Of a DNA stretch of 36,980 nucleotides, positions 8,129-16,120 are shown in pieces. The notes beneath the pieces are model-generated. The model did no database searches. It was not told the DNA's origin and saw only the letters and a program-made list of their open reading frames with translations. Source of the stretch: an uncultured Bacteroidales bacterium (GTDB taxonomy: Bacteria; Bacteroidota; Bacteroidia; Bacteroidales; P3). Both the position numbers and the translations under genes were made by a program. Each line of letters opens with the position of its first letter. Positions within the stretch are counted from its first letter, which is position 1. The stretch is from NCBI GenBank assembly GCA_900316235.1, contig ONCC01000026.1, forward strand, positions 1-36,980. Direction: 5' to 3'.

Positions 8129-9426
8129 TAGCCGTATTTCTGTCCCCAGTGTTCGTGGAGCGAGCGACGAGTTTCGTTCTCACGGGGGGTATTGCCAGGT
8201 TCATAGAAACGGCTGCCTTCAAGCCCTTGCGGCAGGTATTCCTGGTGCGTGAAATTTCCTTCAAAGTCGTGGGCGTATTTGTAGCCGTCTCCGTAGCCCA
8301 TGTTCTTCATAAGCTTGGTGGGAGCGTTGCGGATATGCAACGGCACAGGCAGGTCGCCCGTGCGCTTGATGGCCATCTCGGCGTTGTTCAGCGCCATATA
8401 TGTGGCGTTGCTCTTGGCCGAGCAGGCCAGGTAGCAGGCGCACTGTGAGAGGTTGATGCGGCACTCTGGGTAGCCAATCTTGCTCACCGCGTCGAAGGTG
8501 GCATTGGCCAGCAGCAGCGCGTTGGGATTGGCGTTGCCTATGTCCTCGCTGGCGAAGATAAGCATGCGGCGGGCGATGAACAGCGGGTCCTCGCCACCGG
8601 CAATCATACGCGCCAGCCAGTAGACAGCACCGTTAGGGTCGCTGCCCCGCATACTCTTGATGAAGGCCGAGATGATGTCATAGTGCATTTCGCCCCCTTT
8701 GTCGTAAAAGGCAAGGTTCTGCTGGATGACGGTGGTGACAGAAGAATTATCCAGAATAATCGGTAGGGGCGTACTCCTGTGTACGCCCGCTGATAGTTTG
8801 TCGGGCGTACACGGGGGTACGCCCCTACGGACCACCAGCTCGATGGCGTTCAGCAGCTTCCTTGCGTCGCCGCCGCTGATGCGCATCAGAGCTTCGTCCT
8901 CCTTCACCTCGACGGTAATACCCTGTGTGGCGTAGTACTTCACCGCCGATGCTATCAGCTGACGCATGTCTTCCTCGCCGAACTCCTTGAGCACATATAC
9001 CTGGCAGCGGGAGAGTAGGGCGGAGATGACCTCGAACGAAGGATTCTCGGTGGTAGCGCCAATCAGCGTGATGGTACCGCGCTCCACAGCGCCGAGCAGC
9101 GAGTCCTGCTGGGCCTTGTTGAAGCGGTGTATTTCGTCGATGAAGAGTATGGCGCCTTCTTCCTCCTGTGCGGCGTTGATAACCTCGCGCACTTCCTTCA
9201 CGCCGCTGCTGATGGCGCTGAGTGTGTGGAACGGCCGGTGCAGCGTGTTGCTGATAATCATGGCCAGCGTCGTTTTGCCGATGCCCGGAGGTCCCCAGAA
9301 AATCATGCTGGGGATGTTGCCACTCTCTATCAATGTGCGAAGAACAGCACCTTGTCCGATAAGGTGCTGTTGTCCGATATAGTCGTCTAATGACTTTGGT
9401 CTTAGTATTTCCGCTAAAGGAGTCAT
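8125..9426 (-). CDS. rarA: Replication-associated recombination ATPase RarA (MgsA/WRNIP1 family)
   Basis: A 433-residue AAA+ ATPase related to clamp loaders, acting at stalled replication forks. Walker A is GPPGIGKT (45-52), Walker B is FIDEIH (95-100), sensor 1 is around TTEN (125-128) and the SRC arginine-finger region is at 139-141. The C-terminal tetramerisation half (YDIISAFIKSMRGSDPNGAVYWLARM) is well conserved. Residues 200-222 (starting RRGVPPCTPDK) are foreign to the family. They are encoded by a 70-bp inverted-repeat element inserted in frame between the AAA+ lid domain and the C-terminal helical domain. Both flanking regions read normally, so the protein is probably still functional with an added loop. 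It lies downstream of queA, and a heptamer array ending in AAGG precedes the start codon. Confidence 0.93.
   Translation of the reverse strand: MTPLAEILRPKSLDDYIGQQHLIGQGAVLRTLIESGNIPSMIFWGPPGIGKTTLAMIISNTLHRPFHTLSAISSGVKEVREVINAAQEEEGAILFIDEIHRFNKAQQDSLLGAVERGTITLIGATTENPSFEVISALLSRCQVYVLKEFGEEDMRQLIASAVKYYATQGITVEVKEDEALMRISGGDARKLLNAIELVVRRGVPPCTPDKLSAGVHRSTPLPIILDNSSVTTVIQQNLAFYDKGGEMHYDIISAFIKSMRGSDPNGAVYWLARMIAGGEDPLFIARRMLIFASEDIGNANPNALLLANATFDAVSKIGYPECRINLSQCACYLACSAKSNATYMALNNAEMAIKRTGDLPVPLHIRNAPTKLMKNMGYGDGYKYAHDFEGNFTHQEYLPQGLEGSRFYEPGNTPRENETRRSLHEHWGQKYGY
8761..8830. repeat. 70-bp hairpin element inserted in rarA
   Basis: Arms 8761-8789 and 8802-8830 are inverted copies (29 bp with 3 mismatches) around a 12-nt loop at 8790-8801. 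Each arm itself contains a smaller palindromic motif around GTAC (GGGGCGTAC and GTACGCCC). The element is read through in frame by rarA as residues 200-222. It looks like a non-autonomous palindromic repeat of the REP/MITE kind. No second copy was seen in the window. Confidence 0.85.
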
Positions 9427-9431
9427 TCTCT

Positions 9432-9459
9432 CCTTAAACCTTAAACCCTAAACCTTAAA
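9432..9459 (-). repeat. Four heptamer repeats between queA and rarA
   Basis: On the minus strand the units are TTTAAGG, TTTAGGG, TTTAAGG and TTTAAGG, followed by AGAGA and the rarA ATG. The last unit plus flank gives AAGGAG, one of the few Shine-Dalgarno-like sequences in the window. A partial unit runs into the queA stop codon. Confidence 0.75.
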
Positions 9460-9461
9460 CC

Positions 9462-10517
9462 TTATATAATCAGCATCGCGTCGCCGTAGGTCGAGAAGCG
9501 GTACTTCTCTTTGATGGCGGTCTGGTAGGTCTGCATCAGCAGTTCGGGGCCAGCGAAGGCGGAGGCCATGATGAACTGGCTGCTCATGGGGTGGTGGAAG
9601 TTGGTTACCATCATGTCAGCGATGGTGAAGTCGTAGGGCGGGAAGATGAATTTGTTGGTCCAACCATCGTAGGCGCACAATTTGCCGGGGATGGTCACGG
9701 CGCTCTCCAGCGCACGCATTGTCGTCGTACCCACACAGCACACTTTTTTGCCATTCTCTTTGGCGTCGTGTACTGCCTGGCACACATCCTCGCTCAGGTG
9801 CATCTCCTCGGCATCCATGCGGTGTTTCGACAGGTCCTCAACCTCAATAGGTTTGAACTCACCTACGCCCGCGTGAAGCGTCAATTCTTTCCATTTCACC
9901 CCCTTGATTTCCATTCTCTTCAACAGCTCGCGGCTGAAATGCAGGCCCGCGATGGGGGCGGCAACCGAACCTTCCTCTTTGGCATAAAGGGTCTGGTAGT
10001 TCTCTGCATCGCTCTTCTCGATGTCGCGCAGGCGGCGCAACTCTTCGGGCAGAGGCGTGCGGCCCATGCCGCGGATAATGGAGATGAACTCCTCGTGGCT
10101 ACCATCAAAAAGAAATCTTATCGTGCGGCCGCGCGAGGTCGTGTTGTCCACAACCTCGGCCACCAAGGCGTCGTTCACGCCGAAATACAACTTATTGCCG
10201 ATTCGTATTTTGCGCGCGGGATCCACAATGACGTCCCATAGGCGCATCTCCTCGTTCAGTTCTCTCAGCAGGAACACCTGTATCCTGGCCCCCGTCTTCT
10301 CTTTCTCACCCTCCAGCAATGCGGGGAACACCCTCGTATTGTTCGCCACCACCACGTCGTCCTCATCCACAAAGTCAATGAAGTCCTTGAAAATCCGGTG
10401 CTCCACCTCGCCGGTGTCGCGGTGCAATACCAGCATGCGAGCCTCGTCGCGGTTGCGCGGCGGCTTTTCGGCTATCAACTCTTTCGGCAGGTTGAACCTG
10501 AACTGCGATAATTTCAT
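9462..10517 (-). CDS. queA: S-adenosylmethionine:tRNA ribosyltransferase-isomerase
   Basis: A 351-residue enzyme that transfers the ribosyl part of SAM to preQ1 in the wobble position of tRNAs for Tyr, His, Asn and Asp, forming epoxyqueuosine. Length and sequence are typical: [15 protein letters not shown] at the N-terminus, [15 protein letters not shown] (55-69), [10 protein letters not shown] near residue 190, [11 protein letters not shown] and the C-terminal [17 protein letters not shown]. The ATG at 10517 gives the canonical MKLSQF start. It is the first gene of a two-gene unit with rarA. In many relatives queA follows truB; here truB is elsewhere in the window. Confidence 0.96.
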   Translation of the reverse strand: MKLSQFRFNLPKELIAEKPPRNRDEARMLVLHRDTGEVEHRIFKDFIDFVDEDDVVVANNTRVFPALLEGEKEKTGARIQVFLLRELNEEMRLWDVIVDPARKIRIGNKLYFGVNDALVAEVVDNTTSRGRTIRFLFDGSHEEFISIIRGMGRTPLPEELRRLRDIEKSDAENYQTLYAKEEGSVAAPIAGLHFSRELLKRMEIKGVKWKELTLHAGVGEFKPIEVEDLSKHRMDAEEMHLSEDVCQAVHDAKENGKKVCCVGTTTMRALESAVTIPGKLCAYDGWTNKFIFPPYDFTIADMMVTNFHHPMSSQFIMASAFAGPELLMQTYQTAIKEKYRFSTYGDAMLII

Positions 10518-10662
10518 AATCTCTTATCTCCTTACTAAAAACTTTTCCCTATAACGAAAAAAAAATGATATTGGTATACGTCAATTAAATTTTTTTTTAC
10601 CCCTTTCAAACACAAAAAAAATAGCTAATAAATGGAGTTTTATAACTAGTTGATACTTAGTG

Positions 10663-10765
10663 TTAACGCCGTATCAACACCGTCCCAAAGACGTATCAAC
10701 ACCCTACCAACTCCTACCACGGTAGGAGTTGGTAGGGTGTTGGATAGGAGTTGGTAGGGAGATGG
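10663..10765. repeat. Symmetric 11-bp-unit palindromic element, copy 2
   Basis: Left units: 10663-10673, 10674-10684, 10685-10695, 10696-10706 (11 bp) and 10707-10716 (10 bp). Core: CCACGG at 10717-10722. Right units: 10723-10732 (10 bp), then 10733-10743, 10744-10754 and 10755-10765 (11 bp). The inner 10697-10742 is a 46-bp palindrome with a single mismatched central pair. Left of the array, GATACTTAGT (10652-10661) matches the same position beside copy 1 (437-446), so similarity extends beyond the repeat units. Confidence 0.9.
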
Positions 10766-10828
10766 TGCTTAGTATGAGGCATTTGTGATGGGTGGAAAAA
10801 TGGCTTTTTTTCGTGTGGGAAAGTTTTT

Positions 10829-10860
10829 TTTCAGTCGGATATACTATATGGCCATTTTTG
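10829..10860 (+). promoter_or_regulatory. Possible promoter for the transglycosylase operon
   Basis: TTTC (10829-10832) lies 20 bp before CATTTTTG (10853-10860). Each box departs from the Bacteroidota consensus by one base. It would give a very short leader before the ATG at 10875, which supports that start over 10785. The match is weak. Confidence 0.35.
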
Positions 10861-10874
10861 GCGTTAAAGAAACC

Positions 10875-12116
10875 ATGAATATTAGGAAATATATATATAT
10901 ATTTATTGTTTTGTTGGTTGGCGGGACGTCCCAGATGAGCGCGCAAAGCGAGGTGGAGCTGATGACGAAACGCTACACTGACGCCTATGACAGCCTGATT
11001 AACAGCTTCTATCTCCGCCAGTTCTCCCACAATCGTCTGCTTAGTTCTCGCGAGCTTTCGCTCGAGGAGTTCGATGCTATCCCCGACTCTGTCATTGCCC
11101 GCCGACTTTCCTCGCTGCATACAGTCATCCCCATGACTTTCAACAGTGAGGTCCGCTCCTATATTCGCTTCTATCTCAAGTATATGTCGCGTCGACTGGA
11201 CGTAATGATGAGTCTGGGTCAATATTACCACCCCATGTTTGAGGATGCTTTGAACCGGTATGGTGTCCCTGAGGAGTTGAAGTATCTGACCATCGTTGAG
11301 AGTGCCATGAACCCCATGGCTACCTCGAGGGTGGGTGCTGCAGGCCTCTGGCAGTTCATGTACAGCACTGGCAAACTCTATGGTCTCGAGGTCAATTCAC
11401 TCGTCGACGAGCGTCGTGATGTCTACAAGTCGACTGAGGCGGCAGCCCATTTTCTCAGCGACCTCCACCGCGTCTTCGACGACTGGACCCTCGCCATTGC
11501 AGCCTACAACTGCGGCCCGGGAAACATTAATAAAGCCATTGCCCGTTCGGGTGGAAAGCGCAATTTTTGGGAGATTTACTACTTCCTCCCCCGTGAGACG
11601 CGTGGTTACATACCTGCCTTTATAGCAGTTACTTATGTAATGAACTACTACCAAGCCCATGGTCTTCGTCCCGTTGAGGTGAAGGCGCCGGTGAGGACCG
11701 ACACGCTGATGCTGACCTCCGACGTGCTGATGGGTTTTGTGGAGGAGTATACTGGTGTGGGTGATGAGGAGTTGCGGACTCTGAACCCTCAATACCGGAC
11801 GGATTTCATTCCTGCCTCGACGGGTCGTTACAGTCTCTGTCTACCGACGTCGAAGATGGAGCTCTTCATCGCTAATCAGGATTCTATCTATGCACACTCG
11901 CAAGACAGCCTCTCGCGACGTCCCTTGGTGGTGGAGCCCGAGAAGAGTGGCAAAGGTGCGAAAGGCGGTGGCGGACGCTACCATACCGTGAAGAAAGGCG
12001 AGACCCTTTCCTCGGTGGCACGGAAATATGGCATCTCAGTGAAGAAACTCAAGGAACTCAATGGTTTGAAAAAAGATACAATCACCGTCGGCCAGCGCCT
12101 CAGAGTTAAGAGTTAA
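10875..12116 (+). CDS. mltD: Membrane-bound lytic transglycosylase with LysM domain (MltD-like)
   Basis: A 413-residue exported enzyme that cleaves the MurNAc-GlcNAc bond of peptidoglycan and forms 1,6-anhydro ends. I start at the ATG at 10875 because it gives a good signal peptide (MNIRKYIYIFIVLLVGG, cleavage after MSAQ). The transglycosylase SLT domain spans about 115-255 with catalytic Glu142 in IVESAMNP, the GLWQFM motif (157-162) and AYNCGPGN (210-217). One LysM peptidoglycan-binding domain (369-412, YHTVKKGETL) ends the protein, separated by a Gly/Lys-rich linker. It is followed after 6 bp by a DivIC-like gene and then an NlpC/P60 gene, so the operon is devoted to wall remodelling and division. 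No lipobox Cys is seen. Confidence 0.92.
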   Translation: MNIRKYIYIFIVLLVGGTSQMSAQSEVELMTKRYTDAYDSLINSFYLRQFSHNRLLSSRELSLEEFDAIPDSVIARRLSSLHTVIPMTFNSEVRSYIRFYLKYMSRRLDVMMSLGQYYHPMFEDALNRYGVPEELKYLTIVESAMNPMATSRVGAAGLWQFMYSTGKLYGLEVNSLVDERRDVYKSTEAAAHFLSDLHRVFDDWTLAIAAYNCGPGNINKAIARSGGKRNFWEIYYFLPRETRGYIPAFIAVTYVMNYYQAHGLRPVEVKAPVRTDTLMLTSDVLMGFVEEYTGVGDEELRTLNPQYRTDFIPASTGRYSLCLPTSKMELFIANQDSIYAHSQDSLSRRPLVVEPEKSGKGAKGGGGRYHTVKKGETLSSVARKYGISVKKLKELNGLKKDTITVGQRLRVKS

Positions 12117-12122
12117 GAGAGT
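12102..12122 (+). repeat. Three heptamer repeats ending at the DivIC-like start codon
   Basis: Units AGAGTTA, AGAGTTA and AGAGAGT overlap the last codons of the transglycosylase gene and stop exactly at the ATG at 12123. Confidence 0.6.
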
Positions 12123-12410
12123 ATGGACTTAAAGAAAATAAAGAATATAAAAGGATTGAAGTATTGGATTGCCTGTGGCGTTTTCGCACTGGTTATCCTT
12201 TTCATCGACCCTAATAACCTGCTGGTTACCTTCAAGCTGGCCCATCAGGTGCATACGCTCCATGCTGAGGAACGTGAGTTCCAGGAGGCCATTGTTCAGG
12301 ATAGTATCAATGCTGCCACGCTCAAAGGGAACCTCGACGCTATCGAGCACTACGGTAGGGAGAATTTCTACATGAAACGTGCCGACGAGGATATTTTTGT
12401 CATCAAATGA
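12123..12410 (+). CDS. Septum formation initiator family protein (FtsB/DivIC-like)
   Basis: A 95-residue bitopic membrane protein. A short basic cytoplasmic N-terminus (residues 1-14) precedes one transmembrane helix (about 15-32) and a periplasmic coiled coil (about 38-75), then the conserved REN-FYMKRADEDIFVIK end. This layout is that of FtsB/DivIC, which forms a complex with FtsL and FtsQ to activate septal wall synthesis. The small size is normal. It overlaps the next gene by 4 bp (ATGA) and follows a transglycosylase, consistent with a division-linked wall operon. Assignment to FtsB or DivIC rests on topology and a few motifs. Confidence 0.85.
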   Translation: MDLKKIKNIKGLKYWIACGVFALVILFIDPNNLLVTFKLAHQVHTLHAEEREFQEAIVQDSINAATLKGNLDAIEHYGRENFYMKRADEDIFVIK

Positions 12411-13003
12411 GGAAGACGTTCATACTCTGTTTTGTGGTCCTCGCGGCCTCGCTGAGTCTCACGGGATGCAGTGCGCTGAAGAATTTCCTCTCGCGCGACC
12501 TTGAAGATGAAGACTTTATCATCGGACAGCTTTATGTTGACGAGGTGGTGAAGGAGACTCCTGTGATTGCCCAACGTGTGGAGCCCCGGAGCAGTAGTAA
12601 ATCCAACCCGCTTGGGCTGAGTTACAGTGCGGAAGACAACCATGCATTGTATGAGACGGTGAATTCGTGGCTTGGTGTACCTTACAAGTATGGTGGAACC
12701 GACCGTAATGGCATCGACTGCTCGGCTTTTGTGGGCACGGTGTTTAGGCAGGTATACGGCGTTGAACTCCATCGCACCGCCAACGATATGCTGCGTGATG
12801 TCTCCTTGATTTCCAGGTCGGAACTCCGTGAGGGCGATATACTCTTCTTTACCAACAGCAAGGGCAAGGTGTCGCATGTGGGCATCTATTTGAAGGAGGG
12901 GCTCTTTGCCCATGCCTCCACCAGCAATGGTGTCAGTGTGAGTAGGTTGGACGACACCTACTGGACAAAGCATTTCTACAAAGGTGGAAGGATAAAAAAA
13001 TAG
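12407..13003 (+). CDS. NlpC/P60 family lipoprotein (peptidoglycan endopeptidase)
   Basis: A 198-residue lipoprotein. The lipobox LTGC places the lipidated residue at Cys21. The NlpC/P60 domain fills residues 80-198: GVPYKYGGTDRNGIDCSAFV contains catalytic Cys105, and His157 (SHVGIY) and His169 (FAHAS) supply the remaining catalytic positions. Such enzymes cut the gamma-D-Glu to diamino acid bond of wall peptides. It overlaps the DivIC-like gene by 4 bp and ends at a strong hairpin terminator. The 60-residue region before the domain is a likely spacer from the membrane. Confidence 0.93.
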   Translation: MRKTFILCFVVLAASLSLTGCSALKNFLSRDLEDEDFIIGQLYVDEVVKETPVIAQRVEPRSSSKSNPLGLSYSAEDNHALYETVNSWLGVPYKYGGTDRNGIDCSAFVGTVFRQVYGVELHRTANDMLRDVSLISRSELREGDILFFTNSKGKVSHVGIYLKEGLFAHASTSNGVSVSRLDDTYWTKHFYKGGRIKK

Positions 13004-13032
13004 AGACGCAGTTTTGAGCGTCTCTTTTTTTA
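12993..13032. terminator. Bidirectional intrinsic terminator
   Basis: An 8-bp stem (AGAGACGC 13002-13009 with GCGTCTCT 13018-13025) has an 8-nt loop. It is followed by a T-run on the plus strand and preceded by a run of seven A residues (12994-13000), which is a T-run on the minus strand. It separates the convergent NlpC/P60 and SUI1 genes and overlaps the ends of both. Confidence 0.85.
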
Positions 13033-13338
13033 TTTGCTGTTGGTGTACCCCATTCCCTGCAACAGGGCGACCACTTTCTCTTTTATTTCCCCCTGGATGA
13101 CAATCTCGCCCTCTTTGGCGCTTCCTCCGGTACCGCATTTGGTTTTGATCTTCTTGGCAAGTTCTTGCAGGTCGTCGTCGGTACCGACGAAGCCTTTGAC
13201 AAGCGTGACGGTCTTCCCGCCGCGGTGATGTCGTTCGATACTGACACGGAGTTTCTGTTTTTCAGGTGCGAGGGTCTCGACCTCGGATTCCTCGTCGTGG
13301 TAGTTGAAATCCGGGTTGGTGGAGAATACAATGTTCAT
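13030..13338 (-). CDS. SUI1/eIF1-like translation factor (YciH family)
   Basis: A 102-residue protein whose C-terminal part (about 35-102) is a SUI1 domain: KLRVSIERHHRGGKTVTLVKGFVG, then KIKTKCGTGGSAKEGEIVIQGE. SUI1 proteins act in start-codon selection in eukaryotes and archaea; the bacterial YciH family has a less defined role in initiation fidelity. A reading from 13428 adds 30 Arg-rich residues that lie inside the kinase gene and lack family similarity. The ATG at 13338, overlapping the kinase stop in ATGA, is therefore chosen. It is the last gene of the leftward operon and ends at the shared terminator. Confidence 0.88.
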   Translation of the reverse strand: MNIVFSTNPDFNYHDEESEVETLAPEKQKLRVSIERHHRGGKTVTLVKGFVGTDDDLQELAKKIKTKCGTGGSAKEGEIVIQGEIKEKVVALLQGMGYTNSK

Positions 13339-14216
13339 TTGCGTCCGAAGATTTTCACTGAGTTTGGGTGATTGACGAAGTGAAGTGTGTTGCCGAGGTT
13401 TTCGCCTTCGCCGTCGATGTTGACCCATTTGTGTACATTGCCCTCGATGAGGATGTCCTTGGCACGGAACGTCTCGACATGCTGTGAATGGTCGAGGAGG
13501 TTCATGAAGGCCATAGGGGCGGTGATAAGGATGTGGTCGAGGGGAATTTTGTCAATGATGGAGATGTCGATGAGGCCGTCGCTGAGGTTGGCCTTGGGAG
13601 CCACGGAGAGGTTGTAGCCGAATTGTCGGCCGTTGGCCACGGCGATGAACCAGGCGCTGCGCTCGATAGTGCGGCCGTCGATGGTGAGGCAGTAGGTGTT
13701 GTTTTTGTAACTGGCGTATTCTCGGAGGATGAGGTTGGTATAGGCTGCGAAGCCACGGGTCTTGGCGGCTTTCATCAGGCGCGCGATGTAGGCGTCGAAG
13801 CCTACGCCGGCGGCGTTGACGGAGATGTATTTGTCGTTGATGACAATGGAGTCGATGAGGTGTTCGTTGCGCTGGTTGAGGAGTTTGATGGCTGAGGCTG
13901 GCGTGAGGGGAATCTTGAGTCCGCGGGCCAGGCCGTTGCCGCTGCCGCAGGGGATGATGCCCATGGTGACCCCGGTGTCCTTAAGACCTTGGGCCACATC
14001 GTTGACACTGCCGTCGCCACCCACGGCAACTACACAGTCACATCCCTGGTCAACAGCCTCGCGGGCGATATCGGTGCCGTGGTGGATGTGTTCGGTATAG
14101 CGCACGGTGTAATCGAAAAGATCTTGATTGAGATTCTCCCTGAGAAGGGTCTCTATCTTTTTCTGCTTGCCAACGCCTGAGATGGGGTTGACAATGACAA
14201 CGGTTTTGGTTTTCAT
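13335..14216 (-). CDS. Diacylglycerol kinase family lipid kinase (DagK/YegS type)
   Basis: A 293-residue soluble or peripheral lipid kinase that phosphorylates diacylglycerol or a related lipid with ATP. The catalytic-domain hallmarks are present: NPISG (10-14), GGDGSVNDVAQGL (66-78) and GSGNGLARGL (91-100), with the later GFDAYIARLM and ANGRQFGYNLSVAPKANLSDG stretches of the beta-sandwich half. Length is typical. It overlaps the upstream sulfatase-fold gene by 4 bp (ATGA) and the downstream SUI1 gene by 4 bp. Because the neighbouring transferase family typically releases diacylglycerol from a phospholipid donor, this kinase may recycle that product to phosphatidic acid. That coupling is inferred from gene order. 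Confidence 0.92.
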   Translation of the reverse strand: MKTKTVVIVNPISGVGKQKKIETLLRENLNQDLFDYTVRYTEHIHHGTDIAREAVDQGCDCVVAVGGDGSVNDVAQGLKDTGVTMGIIPCGSGNGLARGLKIPLTPASAIKLLNQRNEHLIDSIVINDKYISVNAAGVGFDAYIARLMKAAKTRGFAAYTNLILREYASYKNNTYCLTIDGRTIERSAWFIAVANGRQFGYNLSVAPKANLSDGLIDISIIDKIPLDHILITAPMAFMNLLDHSQHVETFRAKDILIEGNVHKWVNIDGEGENLGNTLHFVNHPNSVKIFGRK

Positions 14217-16111
14217 TGGGCTATGAGTTTGTTGTTCATGACTCGGTTAAAGTATTGCTGCACCACGGCTTTGAGAAAGCGGATGTTTTCCGGATTGCCA
14301 TATTCCTTCTTGCCGCAGAGGACGGTGATGTCGTGCTGGGAGGGGTCGTTGGCATTGTTGCTGACCATGCAGAAGAAGTCGTTGCCAAAGTAGACTTGCC
14401 AGCCTTTGGGCTGCTGCTGGATGCTTTGTCCAAAGGCGACGACTGGGTCGTCAAACTCCAGACGGTCGATGAGCGAAGGCAGTATGTCGGTCTGCTGTAC
14501 GATGCGCTGGTCGACGCGGGCTTTGGGATTCTGTGGGTCATAGACAATCAGGGGAATGCGGTAGGAACCGTCGTAGTCAAGATACTCGGGACTTAGACCC
14601 GGGCCGCTGTGGTCGGCGGTGATGATGAAGAGGGTGTTGTCGAACCACGGCTGCTTCTTGGCCTCGTCGAAGAATTTGCGCAAAGAGTTATCCATGTACT
14701 CCACGCATTTCAGGATGTGATGCTTGCCTTCGAGGAATTGGCCTTTATACTGTTCGGGCAGGGGGAATGGGTCGTGGGAGGTGACGGTGAAGACGGTGGT
14801 GAGGAAAGGCTCCTTGAAAGTGTTGGTGTGGCGCACTACATACTGCAGGAAGGGCTCATCGTAGACACCCCATACGTTATCAAAGTCCTCCTCTTTGGCT
14901 TTGCCTTCGGCACTAAACTCGTTGAGGCCAAGGTATTCGTGGAAGCCTATGCGATAGCATACCTTGTCGAAGTCCATCACGCCGTTGTGGCTGCCGTGGA
15001 AGAAGGCGGTGTGGTAGCCGTGGCGGTTGAGGACGGTGGGAAGGCCGGCGATGGAGTCGTTGCGATAGGTGCAGTTGACAAACGGCACATTCATCAAGGT
15101 GGGGATGCCGGTGAGGATGGCAGTGATGCCCTCAATGGAACGCTTGCCATTGGCACGGCCTTGATAGACAGTGCTGTGGAGGGCTAGTGAGTCGAGGAAT
15201 GGGGTGCGGGTGTCGGCATCAGCGTTATGGTTGTAGGTGCCGATGTATTCTTGGCCGAGACTTTCAACAATGATGAGGACGATGTTTTTAGGCTTATGGG
15301 GGAGGGTGTCAATGACGATAGTGTCGGTGACAGGACTCCCGATGCCTTGGAAATCAGGTTTGAACAACTGGTCAGCCTCTTCCTGCTCCATATATCCATG
15401 TTCCTCAAGTTGGGGCTGGAAGAGGGTGCGGAGGATGTTGTAGCCGCTGTTGCTTACCACCGGGATGTTTTTAGGCTGACAATACTTTGCGGCATCCGTG
15501 AGTTGGATGAATCCGCCGAAGCCACCGCGCAGGAGAAACCATGCGATGAGAAGACCCGAACCGAAACCAATCCATTCGTTGGACAGGATGGTATTCTGAT
15601 TGCGTTTTGCCAGGTGGATGTGGTGGTTGAGTATGATGAAGGCAATGATAATGATGATGCCGAAGACAAAAGCGTACCAGTAGTTGACCATGAAGTGGGG
15701 AACGAGTTTGTCCATGGGACCGCTGTTGCCAAGATAGGTGAAGATCTCGTTGGAGAGCATGCGGTAGGTGTACTGGAAATAGGCCGAATCGGCAGCATCG
15801 GCCACAAGCACCACTAACCAAGGTAGGAGATAGAGAGTTTCGGTGAGGATGCGGTACCAACGTTTCCAGCGGGCTTTGACGGGTAGGAGCATCAGAACGA
15901 TAAAAGGCAGCAGAACCGTACAGACGGTGGCTACTCCAAAAACGATGTTGCCCCAAAGGATGCCCGCCCACTCGTTGAAGTTTTCAGGACGGAAAATATG
16001 GCTGTTGGCTACATGGAAAAGTACCTGCATGGCTAGCAGCGAGCAGAATGCCAGTAGCAGTTTGTTGAGTGTGTATAAATAGGTATTGTGTCCTTTCTTG
16101 TCCATATTCAT
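14213..16111 (-). CDS. LtaS-like sulfatase-fold membrane transferase
   Basis: A 632-residue integral membrane protein. About five transmembrane helices (residues 15-35, 50-76, 90-108, 145-162, 180-195) precede an extracytoplasmic alkaline-phosphatase-fold domain (274-600). Likely metal and catalytic residues are Glu283 (IVESLGQEY), the nucleophile region around Ser325 (NGKRSIEG), His446 (TSHDPF) and Asp500-His501 (TADHSGPG). Relatives move phosphoglycerol or phosphoethanolamine from phospholipids to envelope glycans; Bacteroidota members are often annotated as LTA synthase family although no lipoteichoic acid is made. The acceptor here is unknown. It is cotranscribed with a diacylglycerol kinase (4-bp overlap) and lies 9 bp after the GldB-like gene. 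Translation might start at the second Met (MDKKGHN). Confidence 0.88.
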   Translation of the reverse strand: MNMDKKGHNTYLYTLNKLLLAFCSLLAMQVLFHVANSHIFRPENFNEWAGILWGNIVFGVATVCTVLLPFIVLMLLPVKARWKRWYRILTETLYLLPWLVVLVADAADSAYFQYTYRMLSNEIFTYLGNSGPMDKLVPHFMVNYWYAFVFGIIIIIAFIILNHHIHLAKRNQNTILSNEWIGFGSGLLIAWFLLRGGFGGFIQLTDAAKYCQPKNIPVVSNSGYNILRTLFQPQLEEHGYMEQEEADQLFKPDFQGIGSPVTDTIVIDTLPHKPKNIVLIIVESLGQEYIGTYNHNADADTRTPFLDSLALHSTVYQGRANGKRSIEGITAILTGIPTLMNVPFVNCTYRNDSIAGLPTVLNRHGYHTAFFHGSHNGVMDFDKVCYRIGFHEYLGLNEFSAEGKAKEEDFDNVWGVYDEPFLQYVVRHTNTFKEPFLTTVFTVTSHDPFPLPEQYKGQFLEGKHHILKCVEYMDNSLRKFFDEAKKQPWFDNTLFIITADHSGPGLSPEYLDYDGSYRIPLIVYDPQNPKARVDQRIVQQTDILPSLIDRLEFDDPVVAFGQSIQQQPKGWQVYFGNDFFCMVSNNANDPSQHDITVLCGKKEYGNPENIRFLKAVVQQYFNRVMNNKLIAQ

Positions 16112-16120
16112 TATGTGTTT

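Larger units (their letters stand above)
10518..10874. other. Divergent intergenic region queA / transglycosylase
   Basis: This 357-bp stretch has no gene. From 10518 to 10662 it is AT-rich and should hold the queA promoter, but no full consensus was found. From 10663 to 10765 lies copy 2 of the 11-bp-unit element. From 10766 to 10874 there is the likely leader and promoter of the transglycosylase gene. An open extension of that gene back to 10785 exists but encodes no signal peptide and is taken as untranslated. Confidence 0.65.
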
